Of a stretch of DNA of 64,000 bases, positions 11,650 to 22,630 are shown in pieces. The first letter of the stretch is position 1. Every line of letters begins with the position of its first letter. Location of the stretch: positions 90,472,229 to 90,536,228 of the forward strand of contig BTPG01000006.1 in assembly GCA_036245525.1 (NCBI GenBank), given 5' to 3'. This DNA comes from Semisulcospira habei. Lineage: Eukaryota; Mollusca; Gastropoda; Semisulcospiridae. The notes beneath the pieces were generated by a model. That model saw nothing but the letters and a program-made list of their open reading frames with translations. It did not search any database and was not told where the DNA came from. Made by a program: the position numbers and the translations under genes.

Positions 11650-12400
11650 CAAAGCTCACTTTAAAGCAGCTGAACCCTTGACCATAACTCTGTATATCGT
11701 TAGTGAAAGACACACGGTAGGCCGCCGTTTCTCTTATTCGTAACAGTTTTTTTAATTTTTTTTATTTAGAGTAACTCGAAATGTTTTATGTCACGTCTTT
11801 TAAAATTTGTACACGCGGGCCTCCGCCTCAAGGAAGCTACCAAAACTCGTAGAGCCATCAGTTTTGTGACAGAGGTCTAACAAAATACAGAAGACGTTGG
11901 ATAGGAGACAGCACTGAGAGGCTCACTGTGCTCTTCCTTCTAATCAGAAAAGAGTAGTGCCAAGTTTTTCAGCTGCAGTGTTTTCAACATTTTAAATAGG
12001 CCTCGTGAACTGCAAGCAAATGTCTAGTCTCGACTGATAACAAGCAGGTTTACTGATTTAGTATTTTCTTTTAATAAATTTAAAAAATAAAAAATAAAAA
12101 CGGTTAGATCAAGCGTTGCAAGGACATTGATGTGAGAATTTGAATATCTCATGTGGTGCGTTTCGTACGTGGATACGCTGCTATTTTACGCGTATCCGCA
12201 TGCGGCCCGTCTCGATCACCGCTGGGACTCTGGGAAGACTGTTCAAGAAAGCGAGGTTTCATGACGATCTATGCCACGTGATGTCTCCATTCAGATTCCT
12301 AACTACGTCCCTTATACACACCGGTTATCAGACTGTTCGTATTTGATGATTTCTGATTTATAACGCACGTCCTCTGGCAGTAGAGGTCAAAATCTTCTTT

Positions 12401-12469
12401 TTAACCCTTTTGAGCATGCAGTAACTGGTGCTGTAAAAGTACTGGTCGCTACATACGTAAGTGGATTAA
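12401..12469. mobile_element. Short TTAA MITE (GCATGCAG family)
   Basis: TTAA flanks CCCTTTTGAGCATGCAG and TACATACGTAAGTGG. The core GTACTGGTCGCT is shared with 18,414 and with a segment inside the gene B reading frame (13,533-13,600). Confidence 0.75.
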
Positions 12470-12627
12470 CTCATTCTAAACGTGCCGCTCACAAAAACGC
12501 GGCAAGTGAACATTCATTTACCGTGTGTGTGTATGCACGTCCCGCGTCTGGGGACCATGGTAGTGCAAGGGCAGTGCCAGCATAGTTTTGTGCCTAGGCA
12601 CATTGTATCAAAGATACAGATCGACCG

Positions 12628-12711
12628 TGGTAGTTCAAGGGTGGTGCCAAAGTAGCTTGGCGCCCAGAGGCGCCAAGCTACTCTGTCAGCACCCTTGAAC
12701 TAGCGTCATTT
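12628..12711. mobile_element. TTGGCGCC-centred hairpin
   Basis: GTTCAAGGGTGGTGCC with AGTAGCTTGGCGCC pairs with GGCGCCAAGCTACT and GCACCCTTGAAC. The duplicate at 31,490-31,570 has one more matching base in the arm. Confidence 0.8.
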
Positions 12712-12787
12712 TTGCAACACTGTATTGAAGACCTTAGTACAACTCCAATACTTTGAATTTCTATGTTGGGGGCCAATATGCAAACTC

Positions 12788-12862
12788 CCTCAAGACGTGC
12801 CGCCTCCGGATATGCGGCAAAAAGCCGCGTATCCGGATGCAGCACGTCTCGAATGTGTTAAT
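12788..12862. repeat. Palindrome centred on GCCGC/GCGGC
   Basis: CAAGACGTGCCGCCTCCGGA pairs with TCCGGATGCAGCACGTCTCG around ATGCGGCAAAAAGCCGCGT. It ends near TTAA at 12,857, so it may be another TTAA element. Duplicate at 31,648-31,722. Confidence 0.55.
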
Positions 12863-13034
12863 ATGAGAGTAGGTTGAAGGGAGTTTGGTATTGTATTCCC
12901 AGATCATTTTAGTGGAATAGGGACAATAAACTGAAATTAGATAGATAGTTTGGTATCGCGCTCGATTCCCTGATTACTTTCAGTGCAAGAGGGACCTAAA
13001 CAGGGATTAGTCAGTCTTTGGTATCGCGCATTGG

Positions 13035-13918
13035 TCAGTGCTTGGGTGTAGGCGGCGGCACCATGGTCAACATTTGTCTGTATTCCTCCAGTTCCGCCAT
13101 CAGTTTGTCAGCATCGTCTTCCTGCACTGCACAAGATCCTGCTGAACTGTTTGTGTGACTGTACAGTGAAATCCCGGTGAATGGCGTCACTTCACAGGCG
13201 CACTCCGTGGCATCTTCGTCATCCTCGTCGTCAGAGGGACAGAGAGAATTGCCCGACTCGTCTAACTGAGAGGTGTACAGACCGCGGCCGTACTGGGCCC
13301 ATCTGTACACGCAGTTGTAGTCGCTGCTGTCTTCGAAATAAGTGTCGTCTTGCTCATTGTTAGAGTCGTCATAGTAACTGTCACTGTAGTTGCTGTCACC
13401 AAAGTGACTGTCGCCATAAAATAATACAGTCGTTGTTCGGGCTGCAATAGTAGCTATCTTGAAATTCATTTTCATCGTAGATGTCTGAGTAGTTACGGTC
13501 AAACTGGGCGGCATGTGTTTCACAGTTAGGGTTCACCCCCTGGTGCAGGCAGCAGCCGGTACTGTTTACAGTACTGGTGGCTGCATGCATAACGGGGTCA
13601 AAATAATTGTCACTGTAGTCACCAGCGTGGACTTCGTAGATTCCGTGATAACCCCCGCCATAGTTGTAATCAGCGAGGTACTCAGCGTGATTATCGTACA
13701 TGCCTTGATAGTTGCTCGTTTCGCAGTAGTCGTTGTTCTGCTCGTAGAAGACGTCGGCGCTGGGAATGTCTTCAAAATCGTTGGCGTGGTTGTAGTCTCC
13801 AATGCAGGAGTCTTCATCGTCGGCATCGTAGCCAGCGTCATTGTGGTTGACGTCGTAAGAGTTGTCGTCAGCGGAATGGCTAGACGTGTCGTGATTACCA
13901 GACTCCATTGTCGTTTTC
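13035..13918 (-). CDS. Putative gene B, copy 1: acidic D/Y/N-rich protein with a frame change
   Basis: A minus-strand exon follows the acceptor TTTGCTTTCTTTCAG and has ATG 10 nt later at 13,908 (MESGNHDTSS). The first frame runs to 13,396 and is rich in Asp, Tyr and Asn (ADDNSYDVNHNDAGYDADDE). The second frame (+1 relative), used from about 13,430 to 13,035, continues the same composition (GDSHFGDSNYSDSYYDD), then GLYTSQLDESGNS, an acidic PSDDEDDED cluster, and a short helical end (ADKLMAELEEYRQML). A frameshift or a small intron must join them; the same break is in copy 2. A MITE lies inside the first frame (13,533-13,600). No family recognised; similarity to gene A in the SDDED segment suggests paralogy. 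Expression is unproven. Confidence 0.45.
13533..13600. mobile_element. MITE remnant embedded in the gene B reading frame
   Basis: CACCCCCTGGTGCAGGCAGC and TGGTGGCTGCATGCATAACG around TTTACAGTACTGG align with the TTAA MITE at 18,414-18,483 (TTGTGCATGCAGCC, ACAGTACTGATGG, TGCATGCACAAGGGGGTTAA). On the minus strand it is read as VMHAATSTVNSTGCCLHQG within gene B. TTAA ends are eroded (GTTCA and GGTCA). Confidence 0.6.
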
Positions 13919-14015
13919 CTGAAAGAAAGCAAATGTGATTGTAATGAAACTCGTGTTCTTTTCTAAAATTTATTTGATTAGATCTTCGGAAACTAAATTT
14001 CAAATCAGTTATGTG

Positions 14016-14240
14016 TCAGCCTGCGCCTTTGGTACTGTACTCTGTATTTCCCCGTGAAATATCAGTGACCGTGAGATAGTCCTTTATGCAAACACGTCGT
14101 TCAATTCCAGGAAGTGCCGGTGCGATTGAAAATGACTTTTTCCATATAGCCATGTGTGTACAGATATCGTACAAAGTACAACGCTTGGTACTTTTTTTAA
14201 AACTCGGTGATCCCAATGTCTTCTATATTTAAAGGAGGCG
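14016..14240 (-). promoter_or_regulatory. Possible upstream region of gene B
   Basis: On the minus strand a TTTAAATATAG stretch (near 14,229-14,239) lies about 310 bp before the gene B splice acceptor, at a plausible distance for a 5' untranslated exon plus intron. A 66-codon open frame here is identical in both units but starts at TTG, so it is not called as a gene. Confidence 0.25.
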
Positions 14241-15145
14241 TTAGCTTTTCAGCAATCTTTGTGCTTCTTCCATTGAATGACCACCTTCATAACAATACAG
14301 ATTTGGTCTCTGTATGAAGTTGTATTTTTGAAAGATTAATTTTCTTTTGCTTTGGTCGCAAGATGTGAAAACGTTATCTCCCATGTTCACCAAGAGCAAG
14401 GAAAGGTCGCACGCCGAAATTTCGACACTGGCCGGGTCCCCCCCCCCCCCCCCCCCCCCACCAATACCTCTTGGAGATTTTAGTTTTCTATTTGAAATAT
14501 GAATGTATGAAAGATGTGGCCTTCACAGTTAGTACAGGCAATTTAAAAAAAAATAATTATAAAAAATCAAGTGTGAGGCACGAAAAAAAAGAACTGACCT
14601 TGTGGCTTGTGACAGGTGAACTTGCAATATCGGAGATGAGGAGGCTTCGTGATTCTCTTAAAAAACGCACTAGGTGATAACCGAGAATGGCTGAATTTTT
14701 CAGTCGGAAGCCTTGAAATTTGCAACAAAAACAAATTGAAGCCTTCTAATTTCGGTTTTTTTGGTCTAGAAGAAAAACAACATTTGGCTTGCAAACAAAT
14801 CACATCCCTAGACACAAAGCCCCGCCCTCGAGTTGAGTCTTTGAAATTCTTAGTGGACCTTTGCCCCGCCCCGAGAACGACTAGCCAGTCGTGGCGGTGC
14901 CGCGATAAGCCCCGCCCCGTTTTGATAAGCGAGACTGAGGAGAGCGGGAACAGTTTGCATTGGTACTCGCCTCCGGGGCAGCGCTTTCACTTACGTGACA
15001 CGCATTGTGCGCAGCTTTGTGTAGATTGTGTGCTACAAATAATACATGTAATATAGTGTGCAAAAACAATAGTATTGGTCTTCCCTGGTCACTGCACGTG
15101 CAAGGGGGACATACATAGAAATAGTATTGGTGCAAAGAAATCCCC

Positions 15146-15350
15146 ATAACCCTTTTAGCCCCGGGACCCTGCAGCAGGAGATGGATTGATCATGATAATT
15201 CAAAGGTAGTGCCAGATGAGCTTGTGAAGGCGCCAAACTCATCTGTCACTGACCTTGCATTATCATGATTAATCCATCTCCGACAACTGGTACATAGTCG
15301 TTAGGTAACACCTCTAAAATTTGAGAAATGGGACCTTGGGGCTAAAAGTT
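15146..15350. mobile_element. TTAA-type MITE with hairpin (CCCTTTTAGCC family)
   Basis: The termini CCCTTTTAGCCCC and GGGGCTAAAAG are inverted. The TTAA has decayed (ATAA on the left). The inner hairpin GATCATGATAATTC..GATGAGC is partly mismatched. Duplicate at 34,013-34,216; the best-preserved relative is 53,587-54,144. Confidence 0.75.
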
Positions 15351-15725
15351 TTTCTTTTTAAATAACGCTAATTTCAATAGCCCCTAAACACCATGTGTGC
15401 CGTATACGCTTTACATATACGCTTTACATCTACGCTAATACTCACAAAGTCATATCAAAACAGAAGAAACTTACAACTGAAACAGACAGATACATGTCCA
15501 TAGTACACAAAGGTCATCGGGCCGACGTCTGCCGCACTGGAAGCCGGCGCACGGTCGACGTCGGTTAATGAGAATCACGGGTTGAGAATAGTTCTATTTT
15601 TTTACGGTAGCGGTCAAGTTGTGTGTGGTTTTTTTTTTTTTTTTTTACTTCATAGACAAAAACTTGTTACGCGTTTTCTCACTTGAGTTCACATGAGTAG
15701 TAAAGACCATTTCCGGCAATCAGAT

Positions 15726-15966
15726 GTAGGTCAAAATTGCACGTGTTTCGACGAGAAAAAAAGTGGATTAAAAGACCGGACAAACACGTGATATCATAGA
15801 TATAGGTCAAAATTGCACGTGTTTTGACGAAGAAAAAAGTGGATTAAAAGCCCGGACAAACACTGACGTGATAGCATAGATATAGGTCATGCACGTGTTT
15901 CAGTCGACGAGAAAAAAAGTGGATTAAAAGCCCGGACAAACACGTGATATCAAAGATATAGGTTAA
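15726..15966. repeat. Minisatellite of about 78 bp, three units
   Basis: Three direct copies of a unit containing AGGTCAAAATTGCACGTG, TTTCGACGA, GTGGATTAAAAG and CCCGGACAAACAC. A fourth partial copy is at 16,165-16,225. The same array is at 34,593-34,831. Confidence 0.85.
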
Positions 15967-15973
15967 AATAACT

Positions 15974-16343
15974 GGCAGGCAACGGGTACAGGAGAGTAAT
16001 AGGCCTACTAATTTTCTTACATGGATGAGTCTAAACAGACAGCCGCTAAGACAGCCGAATAACCGGCTGAACTCGGTTACTTCAACTGACATCACCATCT
16101 ATCTGGGCCATACTGAAAAGAACTACTTGACATACAACGGAAAAGATGTTCGGAAATCACAAATAGGTCAAAATTGCACGTGTTTCGACGAAAAATGTGG
16201 ATTAAAAGCGACCCAGACAAACCCGGCACTGACACGATCGCGTGTTTGTCCGGGCTTTTAATCCACATTAGCGGCTGTCTGTTTAGACTCATCCCCGTAA
16301 GAAAATTAGTAGGCCTATCACTCTCCTGTACCCGTTGGCTGCC
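15974..16343. mobile_element. Foldback element with arms of about 80 bp
   Basis: The left arm (GGCAGGCAACGGGTACAGG..AAACAGACAGCCGCTAA) reappears inverted at 16,265-16,343. Between the arms lies a partial copy of the 78-bp minisatellite unit, itself followed by an inverted piece (GTTTGTCCGGGCTTTTAATC). Duplicate at 34,841-35,218. Confidence 0.75.
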
Positions 16344-16608
16344 GACACATTCGGTTCTGCAAAGATTATTGTCCGGAAATGCCGGGCGCATGCTTGTATA
16401 CTTTGTAAGGATATTGCGGCACATCTGCAGACGCTCTCATAGCCAAGGGAGGCAAGTTCGTTCCGTTTCGGTTATCACACGTATTTTGACTTGCTTCCCT
16501 TTATCCGCTCGAAAACTTATCGAATTGCTGCCCCTTGTTCATTCAAAGACTATTGAATTGCTTCCCTTCGTTTGGTGATTTTATTAAATCAGTTTTACTT
16601 TGTGCATG

Positions 16609-16823
16609 TTAACCCTTTTCAAACTGCTACATTATTGCAAGAAATAAATTTGACTATGATAGTTCAAGGGTGGTGCTAGAATAGCTTGACGCCTCAGGCG
16701 CCAAGCGATTCCGGCACCACCCATAAACTAAAATGGTTGATCTACCTCCTAATCTGTAATGTAGCCTTCATAGGACACAATGCAATGGTTTTCAAAATTC
16801 AGCCTCAGGATGTAATAGGTTAA
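16609..16823. mobile_element. TTAA MITE with hairpin
   Basis: TTAA plus CCCTTTTCAAACTGC on the left and GCCTCAGGATGTAATAGG plus TTAA on the right. The hairpin arms are GTTCAAGGGTGGTGCTAGAA and GATTCCGGCACCACCC. The duplicate at 35,480-35,662 has lost about 15 bp of the left arm. Confidence 0.8.
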
Positions 16824-16919
16824 TGTGTCTTCTTCATGGACATGTATCTTCTTTTTTCAGAGTAGAGAGTTGTAAAGCTAATCCCATCTCAAGCGCACAC
16901 AGTAGTTTAAATACAAGTA

Positions 16920-16946
16920 GGGGGGGGGGGGGGGGGGGGGGGGGGA
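16920..16946. repeat. Poly-G tract
   Basis: About 25 consecutive G residues followed by AGGGGG. In unit 2 (35,758-35,800) the tract is interrupted by A and T. Confidence 0.9.
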
Positions 16947-17168
16947 GGGGGTTCTATTTTCATGTCGCACTGTGACTGTGTAAGGCACTGTATGTACATG
17001 TGCAAACATTTCATTCATTGACATGACAGCCATATATTTTTGTGTGTGTGTGTGCATCTGTGCATACATATGTGTGAGAAACTGAATGTGGTGAACAATT
17101 CATTGGGACATATATGCAGCAGATGATTTTCTGTATATATTGAAAATATACTCTTTTTGATCAGTTTA

Positions 17169-17245
<77 letters not shown>
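17169..17245. repeat. (CA)n microsatellite at a deletion/insertion junction
   Basis: A CA array of about 76 bp. Its left flank matches that of the CA tract at 36,020 and its right flank that of the CA tract at 42,895, so it marks where unit 1 lacks the block of about 6.8 kb present in unit 2. Confidence 0.9.
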
Positions 17246-17253
<8 letters not shown>

Positions 17254-17457
17254 GAAAAATATCACTGTTAAAAAAAACATATTTCATTTGTTTTCTCTAA
17301 TAATAGTTGCAAACATACCCTGAAAATTATCCTGACAGAGTGCATCTACAACCCCCAAAAAAGAAGAATAAACTGATTATGCTTTTTTGTTTACCTGAGG
17401 AACATAATTATTAAATCACACACCATGAATCAAGCACTGTACAAGTAATCTTCTATG

Positions 17458-17542
17458 ATTTGGCTGTCGGTAGTACTTTTTGGCAAGGTGATTCCTGTTG
17501 GGAATCATGTCACCAAAAAGTGCTACACAGTCAAAGGGTTAA
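17458..17542. mobile_element. Short hairpin MITE (CTGTCGGTAG family)
   Basis: GGCTGTCGGTAGTACTTTTT pairs with AAAAAGTGCTACACAGTC around GATTCCTGTTGGGAATC, and AAAGGGTTAA follows. Better paired in the copy at 43,178-43,263. Confidence 0.6.
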
Positions 17543-17702
17543 AAAAAATAATCGTTGGAGGTAGAAACCATGTAATCAATGTACACATATTTGACATGCG
17601 AGCACTACTGAGTCAACGGCTTAACAAAACTATCTATCAACCCTTCAATGTGAGGACACCATGCAGTTGCAGAAACATGCAGCTGCAAAAAGCATAGATC
17701 CT

Positions 17703-17775
17703 CCCCTATGACTCCGCCCGCCGTTATATGGCCTTAGTCGCCTGCTCGGCGTTAAACCCAAATAACTAACTAACC
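17703..17775 (+). mobile_element. SINE 3' tail fragment
   Basis: GGCCTTAGTCGCCTGCTCGG and CGTTAAACCC followed by AAATAACTAACTAACC resembles the 3' end of the tRNA-derived SINE at 5264. No pol III boxes lie upstream, so it is 5'-truncated. Duplicate at 43,425-43,486. Confidence 0.5.
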
Positions 17776-17820
17776 CTATGACTCCGCCAAATTTGCAGGC
17801 TCAGTTTAATAGTTTACATG

Positions 17821-18250
17821 TACAGTCGAACCTGTTTGAACAACCACCTTTTTTTTTTTTTTTGCAAATAAAAATTGACCTTAATAGATCTATGTGCTCT
17901 CAAGAAAAGTCTCGACAGGCAGAAAGCATCACTATCCATTAGCCCATATTATACTGAGGCTAAAAGCTTCAAATCTGTACACAGCCATATGCAAGCTACA
18001 TTATAGTACTTACAGATAAGAATATAGACTAATGGCTTTAGTTCAAGGCTGGTGCCAGAATAGCTTGGCGCCTAGAGGTGCCAAACTTATCTGGCACTAC
18101 CTCTGAACTATTTTAGTCAAACTTATTTCACACATAAAGACCATTATTTAGGTGGACACAGCAACCTAAGTCAAGTCAAATGATGGTCTCAAAGTTTCAT
18201 TACAGGTGTTCTCACAATGAAAGAGGTTGCTCAAAACAGGTTCGGTTGTA
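17821..18250. mobile_element. TA-flanked, mariner-like MITE with a nested hairpin
   Basis: The ends are TACAGTCGAACCTGTTTGA and TCAAAACAGGTTCGGTTGTA, inverted, with TA at each end as expected for Tc1/mariner-type insertion. A TTGGCGCC-type hairpin (about 18,040-18,120) lies inside. Duplicate at 43,531-43,952. A lone right end of a similar element is at 6115-6137. Confidence 0.7.
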
Positions 18251-18413
18251 CATCACACTCACTCAGCAACATTATACACATTTGCAAGAAGGAATAAAAT
18301 CATTTTTCAATTAAATCTACTCAGATGTCTAGTATGTACATGTATAAGTAATAGTGTGAACCCGTCAAAGCCAAGGTAAAATGGTGTAAAAATGCATCCT
18401 GGTTTTTCAAAAT

Positions 18414-18483
18414 TTAACCTCTTTGTGCATGCAGCCTTGATTACCTTTGACAGTACTGATGGATGCATGCACAAGGGGGTTAA
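18414..18483. mobile_element. 70-bp TTAA MITE (GCATGCAG family)
   Basis: TTAA at both ends, arms CCTCTTTGTGCATGCAGCC and GGATGCATGCACAAGGGGG. This is the reference copy for the segment absorbed into gene B. Duplicate at 44,115-44,184. Confidence 0.85.
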
Positions 18484-18575
18484 TACCACAGAGCCTTTTT
18501 TGAGCGACCACCCTTAGGAGAGATCACCTATCACTAGAAACTATCATTCAAGTATAGCCACATAAATGATGGTCG

Positions 18576-18783
18576 TTAGCCCATTACATCCTGATAATGA
18601 TTTTTTTCAAATTTGTGAGTTGTTGTATAAAGGCTAGATTTTGTTCCGGCAATAGATTGACCATGATAGTTGAAGGGTGGTGCCAGGTCAGCTTGGCACC
18701 CGTAGGCTCCAGGCTGTTCTGGCAAGACCCTTGAAACTATCATGGTCAAGTTTCTTCTCATGTTAGAGCATATCAGGACTTAA
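18576..18783. mobile_element. TTAA-type MITE with hairpin (copy of 5647)
   Basis: Same element as in unit 1, with the hairpin GACCATGATAGTTGAAGGG and CCCTTGAAACTATCATGGTC better paired than in the first copy. Confidence 0.7.
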
Positions 18784-18822
18784 AGCTTAAAGGTGGCACT
18801 TTTTTGCCCCTCAAGACTTCTC

Positions 18823-19034
18823 TTAACCCTTTTCATCCTGATACACGCATTGCTTGAAATACATTTGACTGCTAGTTCAAGGGTGGTGCCAGCATAGCTT
18901 GGCGCCTGAGGCACCAAGCTATGCTGGCACCACCCTTGAACTAAAATAGTTGATCTATCTCCTAATCAGTTATGCAGCCTTCGTTGGGCAATAAACAAAT
19001 TTTCCAAAATCAGCCTCAGGATGGAATGGGTTAA
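18823..19034. mobile_element. TTAA MITE with intact hairpin (copy of 5896)
   Basis: Complete version: TTAA, CCCTTTTCATCCTGA, left arm GTTCAAGGGTGGTGCC, centre TTGGCGCCTGAGGCACCAA, right arm GGCACCACCCTTGAAC, TCAGGATGGAATGGG, TTAA. It shows what is missing in the copies at 5896 and 44,734. Confidence 0.9.
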
Positions 19035-19432
19035 TGGGTCTGTTAGGACCACTTGTTTTGGTGCCAAAACGGTAGTAGCTCAAAACAGGTTCTACTGTAG
19101 GCAAGTTCGAAACTGTCATCATCTTGAGTACTACACTACTACTGGAATAAAGTGTTAGGCGGACTGGTCTGTGATTGTGGGGACCTTGTAGCTTCAAGCA
19201 GTAAGGTTGAAAACACAGAGCAGCATACCATACTTCTATACACACGTGACCTAAAGCACAGTTTAGTGTGAAGCTGACCTGACATTGACTATAACGTGTT
19301 AGATTTTGATTGGATGATTGTTTATGCCAACAGTGAGTTTTGCCTCAACACACTACAGCGGGAGATGAATGAATGGTGATAATTCGAGGGTAGTGCTGGA
19401 TTATGGTGCCGCAACCGGTGTGTACTTTGTGA

Positions 19433-19514
19433 TTAACTCTGGCTGTCGGTAGCGCTATCTGTCGAGGTCAGGAATCATCACGACAAAAAGTGCTACCGAC
19501 ATCCGAAGGGTTAA
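19433..19514. mobile_element. Short TTAA MITE (copy of 6476)
   Basis: Same arms as the unit 1 copy, TTAA at both ends. Confidence 0.75.
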
Positions 19515-19894
19515 CACACATTTTATATGTATATAAATTTAAGACCAAAAATGTGACCAGTGGTGCAATGAAGGAACAAACACGCTTTGACATAAAAGAG
19601 CCAGACTGAAAGCTGTTTTGCCTTTTTTTAAATTTCAAAGCGTGTTTGTCTTGTTGGGTTGTTTTTACATCTGCGCGAGTCAACCTGCAGAGCGAATTTT
19701 CTGTCGGTGACTTGCTGAAAGATATAAAATGTTGACTTTCGTACATAAATCATGGTTTTGAAAATTTGTTTAAAGAGAATTGTGTGTGGAAGAACATGTT
19801 TGTTCTGATGTACAGTTTATGGAATCGCAGGTTGTCAAGGTAATTCGTGCGGCAGTCCAACAAATTGGTCAGTTTCATGAAGGGCGCACACACA

Positions 19895-19927
<33 letters not shown>

Positions 19928-20547
19928 GCACACCCCTCCCCCCACCCCCTTTTACCTCCACATACAAACAGAAAATCATTCACCAGGAGAACCGTAGACT
20001 TTATTGTTGACAAACTCATATGCAAGCTTAAATGTAAATAGTTCACAGCACACATGCATTCAGTACACGTCTTGTCGGTCTTTTGCGAGCACACCGAAGT
20101 TTCTTCTTTCTGGGAGGGGGGGGGGGAGGGGTTCCTTATTTCTCTCCCCCTCCACCAATCGCCACATCATTTCTTTTGAACCGGCGCTTTCATAAGACAC
20201 TTCTGTCTTAAACTTGAAGGACACTTTACAAGATCAGGGCATGTGGAATCAACAATTGTATCGTTAGCATCATTTATCATTTCGCGTCATCATTATCCTT
20301 ATCACAATCGCCCCTATCATTTCACGTCACTTTGCAACGCATGGTCACCAAATTTTGTAACGGTTATTTTAAAAACTATTTCTTCAACGAAAGCGTACCA
20401 CAGTTAGCCACTTTAAAAAAAACAATATAAATGATTTTTTTTTAAACTTGACCTTCGTCTTCCATTCTCCTTTCATTCAACCAAAAGACGAGAAACGCCT
20501 CCCGAAACAAGCAGTGCATAGATATTACCTTCAAACAGTCCCTCATC

Positions 20548-20737
20548 TGCAAGAGGCGTATATTCACATGAGCCCCTGCAATCGCAGGTACTCACGTGAA
20601 TCAACGCTCCTTGCTGACCAGGCGGCATAAAGTTATAAACTGTTCCTCATTCGCGTGAGCCCCAACAGTTGCAAGAGGAATAAATTCACATGAGCACCTG
20701 AAGTTGTAGGGGCTCATGCGAATGTATTCCTCTTGCT
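20548..20737. mobile_element. Two TGCAAGAGG-family palindromes (copies of 7542 and 7664)
   Basis: 20,548-20,615 and 20,669-20,737, with the same arms as in unit 1. Confidence 0.65.
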
Positions 20738-21025
20738 GTTCAGAATTGACCTCAGTCAATTGATACATATATAATTACAATGATCAATGACCCCCAGTGA
20801 ACTTCCAATTTTTCATAGCGCCACTTCCGAATGCAAGAGACAGATTCACATGAAAACCGTGCATTCGCAATGGGATCGTGTGAGTGTGTGCCTCGTGTTG
20901 GCTAAAATCTACATTAAACTGATCCTTAAATTATTCAAAGTGTTCTTCCGGGGTTGAACATGGGAGTCAACGTGCACAAGCTTGCGTTTTCTCTCGCTCT
21001 TGGTCTTTCCACAGTCTGTTCCACT

Positions 21026-21560
21026 TTACAAAGCCACTTGACGCGGGTTGCTTTCGTTATTCTGCAGTGCCTGGCGAAGCTGTTGGAGGTGGCTGGTCAG
21101 GGTGGCGATCTCAAGCCCCAGGGCTTCGTTCTGGTGCTCCAGCTGGGCCAGATTCTGAGCAACCCGCAGACGGCGCATGTCGACAGGGTGAGGGATGACC
21201 GGGTTTGGGTGCTGACCGGCCGGCGACATGCCTCTCTCCGATGGCTCCATCTGTCGTCTTCGCTCCAGTAACTCCGCAGGCCCGAAGCGGATATCGCTGC
21301 CGGATCGTCCTGGCGGTGAAGCGCCCTCGTCTTCGTCGTCAGAAGGGTCCGGAGAGTTCCCTTGAGAATCCAGAGATGTGTTGTAGCCGCCACGGTAGGG
21401 GAGGGGCGGTTGCAGGCGGCGGAGGGCCGCGCGTAGACCTTGTTCGATGTCACCACGAGGACCGTGACCGTGGGCGGGTCCGTCGTGAACGTGATGCACC
21501 GCCCCCATAGGCGCGGATTCGTCGTCCACAAAATGGAGACGGTGAGACATGCTTATGATC
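21026..21560 (-). CDS. Putative gene A, copy 2, open but internally shortened
   Basis: ATG at 21,550, 10 nt after the acceptor TTTGTGTGTTTCAG, gives 174 residues with no stop: MSHRLHFVDDE, HHVHDGPAHGHGP, GGYNTSLDSQGNS, acidic SDDEDEG, ERRRQMEPSERGM, then the Leu-rich LAQLEHQNEALGLEIATL end. Relative to copy 1 it lacks 56 codons between VIPH and PVDM and one more near the C-terminus. Both losses are in frame, and codon 52 is Tyr rather than stop. The C-terminal heptads could form a coiled coil. Function unknown; no signal peptide or membrane segment is seen from the ATG. Confidence 0.5.
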
Positions 21561-21852
21561 CTGAAACACACAAAAAAATCGTAAGTGATCAGTAATGCGA
21601 TCAACCCAGCGTTCAAACAGCGTTCTTTTGCAATAAAATATTAATAATAATAGAAATATAGTGAGTATTAACCCGTTAAGTGCCAGCTGACGCAAACTGT
21701 GTTTCTGCTGTCTTCGTTAATTCAACACCCAAAATCCTAGATATCCCAAGAACATATCCGTATGCGGCACGTCTCGAATGAGGTAATAATGCGCCGTCTC
21801 AAAAGATGATTCTTATCGTGAAAACGCTTGAATCTTTGCCATCCTTATTACA

Positions 21853-22052
21853 TTAACCAATTTAATCCCAAGGCCGCATTTCCCAAAGTTTGGAGGTGTC
21901 ACCTAACGACTATGTACCAGCTGCAGGAGATGGGTCGACCATGATAATTCAAGGATGGTGCCAAATTGGCTTTGGGCCATCAGGCGCCAAGCTAATCTTG
22001 CACTACCATTAAAACATCTTCTGCTGTAGAACATCTGGACTAAATGGGTTAA
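21853..22052. mobile_element. TTAA MITE with hairpin (copy of 9028)
   Basis: TTAA at both ends, same inverted termini and decayed hairpin as in unit 1. Confidence 0.75.
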
Positions 22053-22563
22053 TATTTGCTTCTGTTGTAGCATACTGACACACAAGCCAAAAATGAGGTA
22101 TTATATCACTTTGTTTATGTTGTCTGGTCGCTACACGACTAAAAATTTGTTTTTTTTTTGTGGACGAAAAGATAAAGAAGTATACAGGAAAGGCGCGTTT
22201 ATTCTGTTGTGCTAGGTTTCTAAATTGACAGAAACAAAAAAAATACAAGATACAAAGCATAAACAGTAGGAGAAACAAGGAAAGGTGACCTGTATAAGTT
22301 TGGGCATTATGGTTCAAAAAAGCGATAGTCATCAATTGGAATTTTACTCTATGGGGATTCTATAATTTTTCGTTTAAAACGCTAAATGAAATTGAATAAA
22401 AAGAAATGACCTTTCTCATGCAAAACGTATCCGTGCAAATGTACACAACTCCGATCATGTGTACACTAACTGTTGACCCTTTGCGTGTCGATAGCGGTTT
22501 TTGTCACAATGATTCCTGTAGGAATTTTCTTCTTTGACCTTTGATTATTTTATATCTTGACTT

Positions 22564-22630
22564 TTAACCCTGTGGGTGTTGGTAGCGGTTTTAGCTGCGA
22601 AGATTCCTCTACCGACACCCAAAGGGTTAA
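22564..22630. mobile_element. 67-bp TTAA MITE (copy of 9725)
   Basis: Termini CCCTGTGGGTGTTGGTA and TACCGACACCCAAAGGG with TTAA on both sides. Confidence 0.85.

Noticed and set aside
13513..13938. 141-codon plus-strand Val-rich frame opposite gene B
   Set aside because: It is the complement of the Asp-rich gene B frame (GAC/GAT read as GTC/ATC). The minus strand has the splice acceptor and ATG.
14016..14216. 66-codon minus-strand frame identical in both units
   Set aside because: It has no ATG start, and identity is expected because the whole unit is recently duplicated.
15726..16225. CRISPR-like repeat array
   Set aside because: The 78-bp direct units are contiguous without unique spacers, and the window is eukaryotic.
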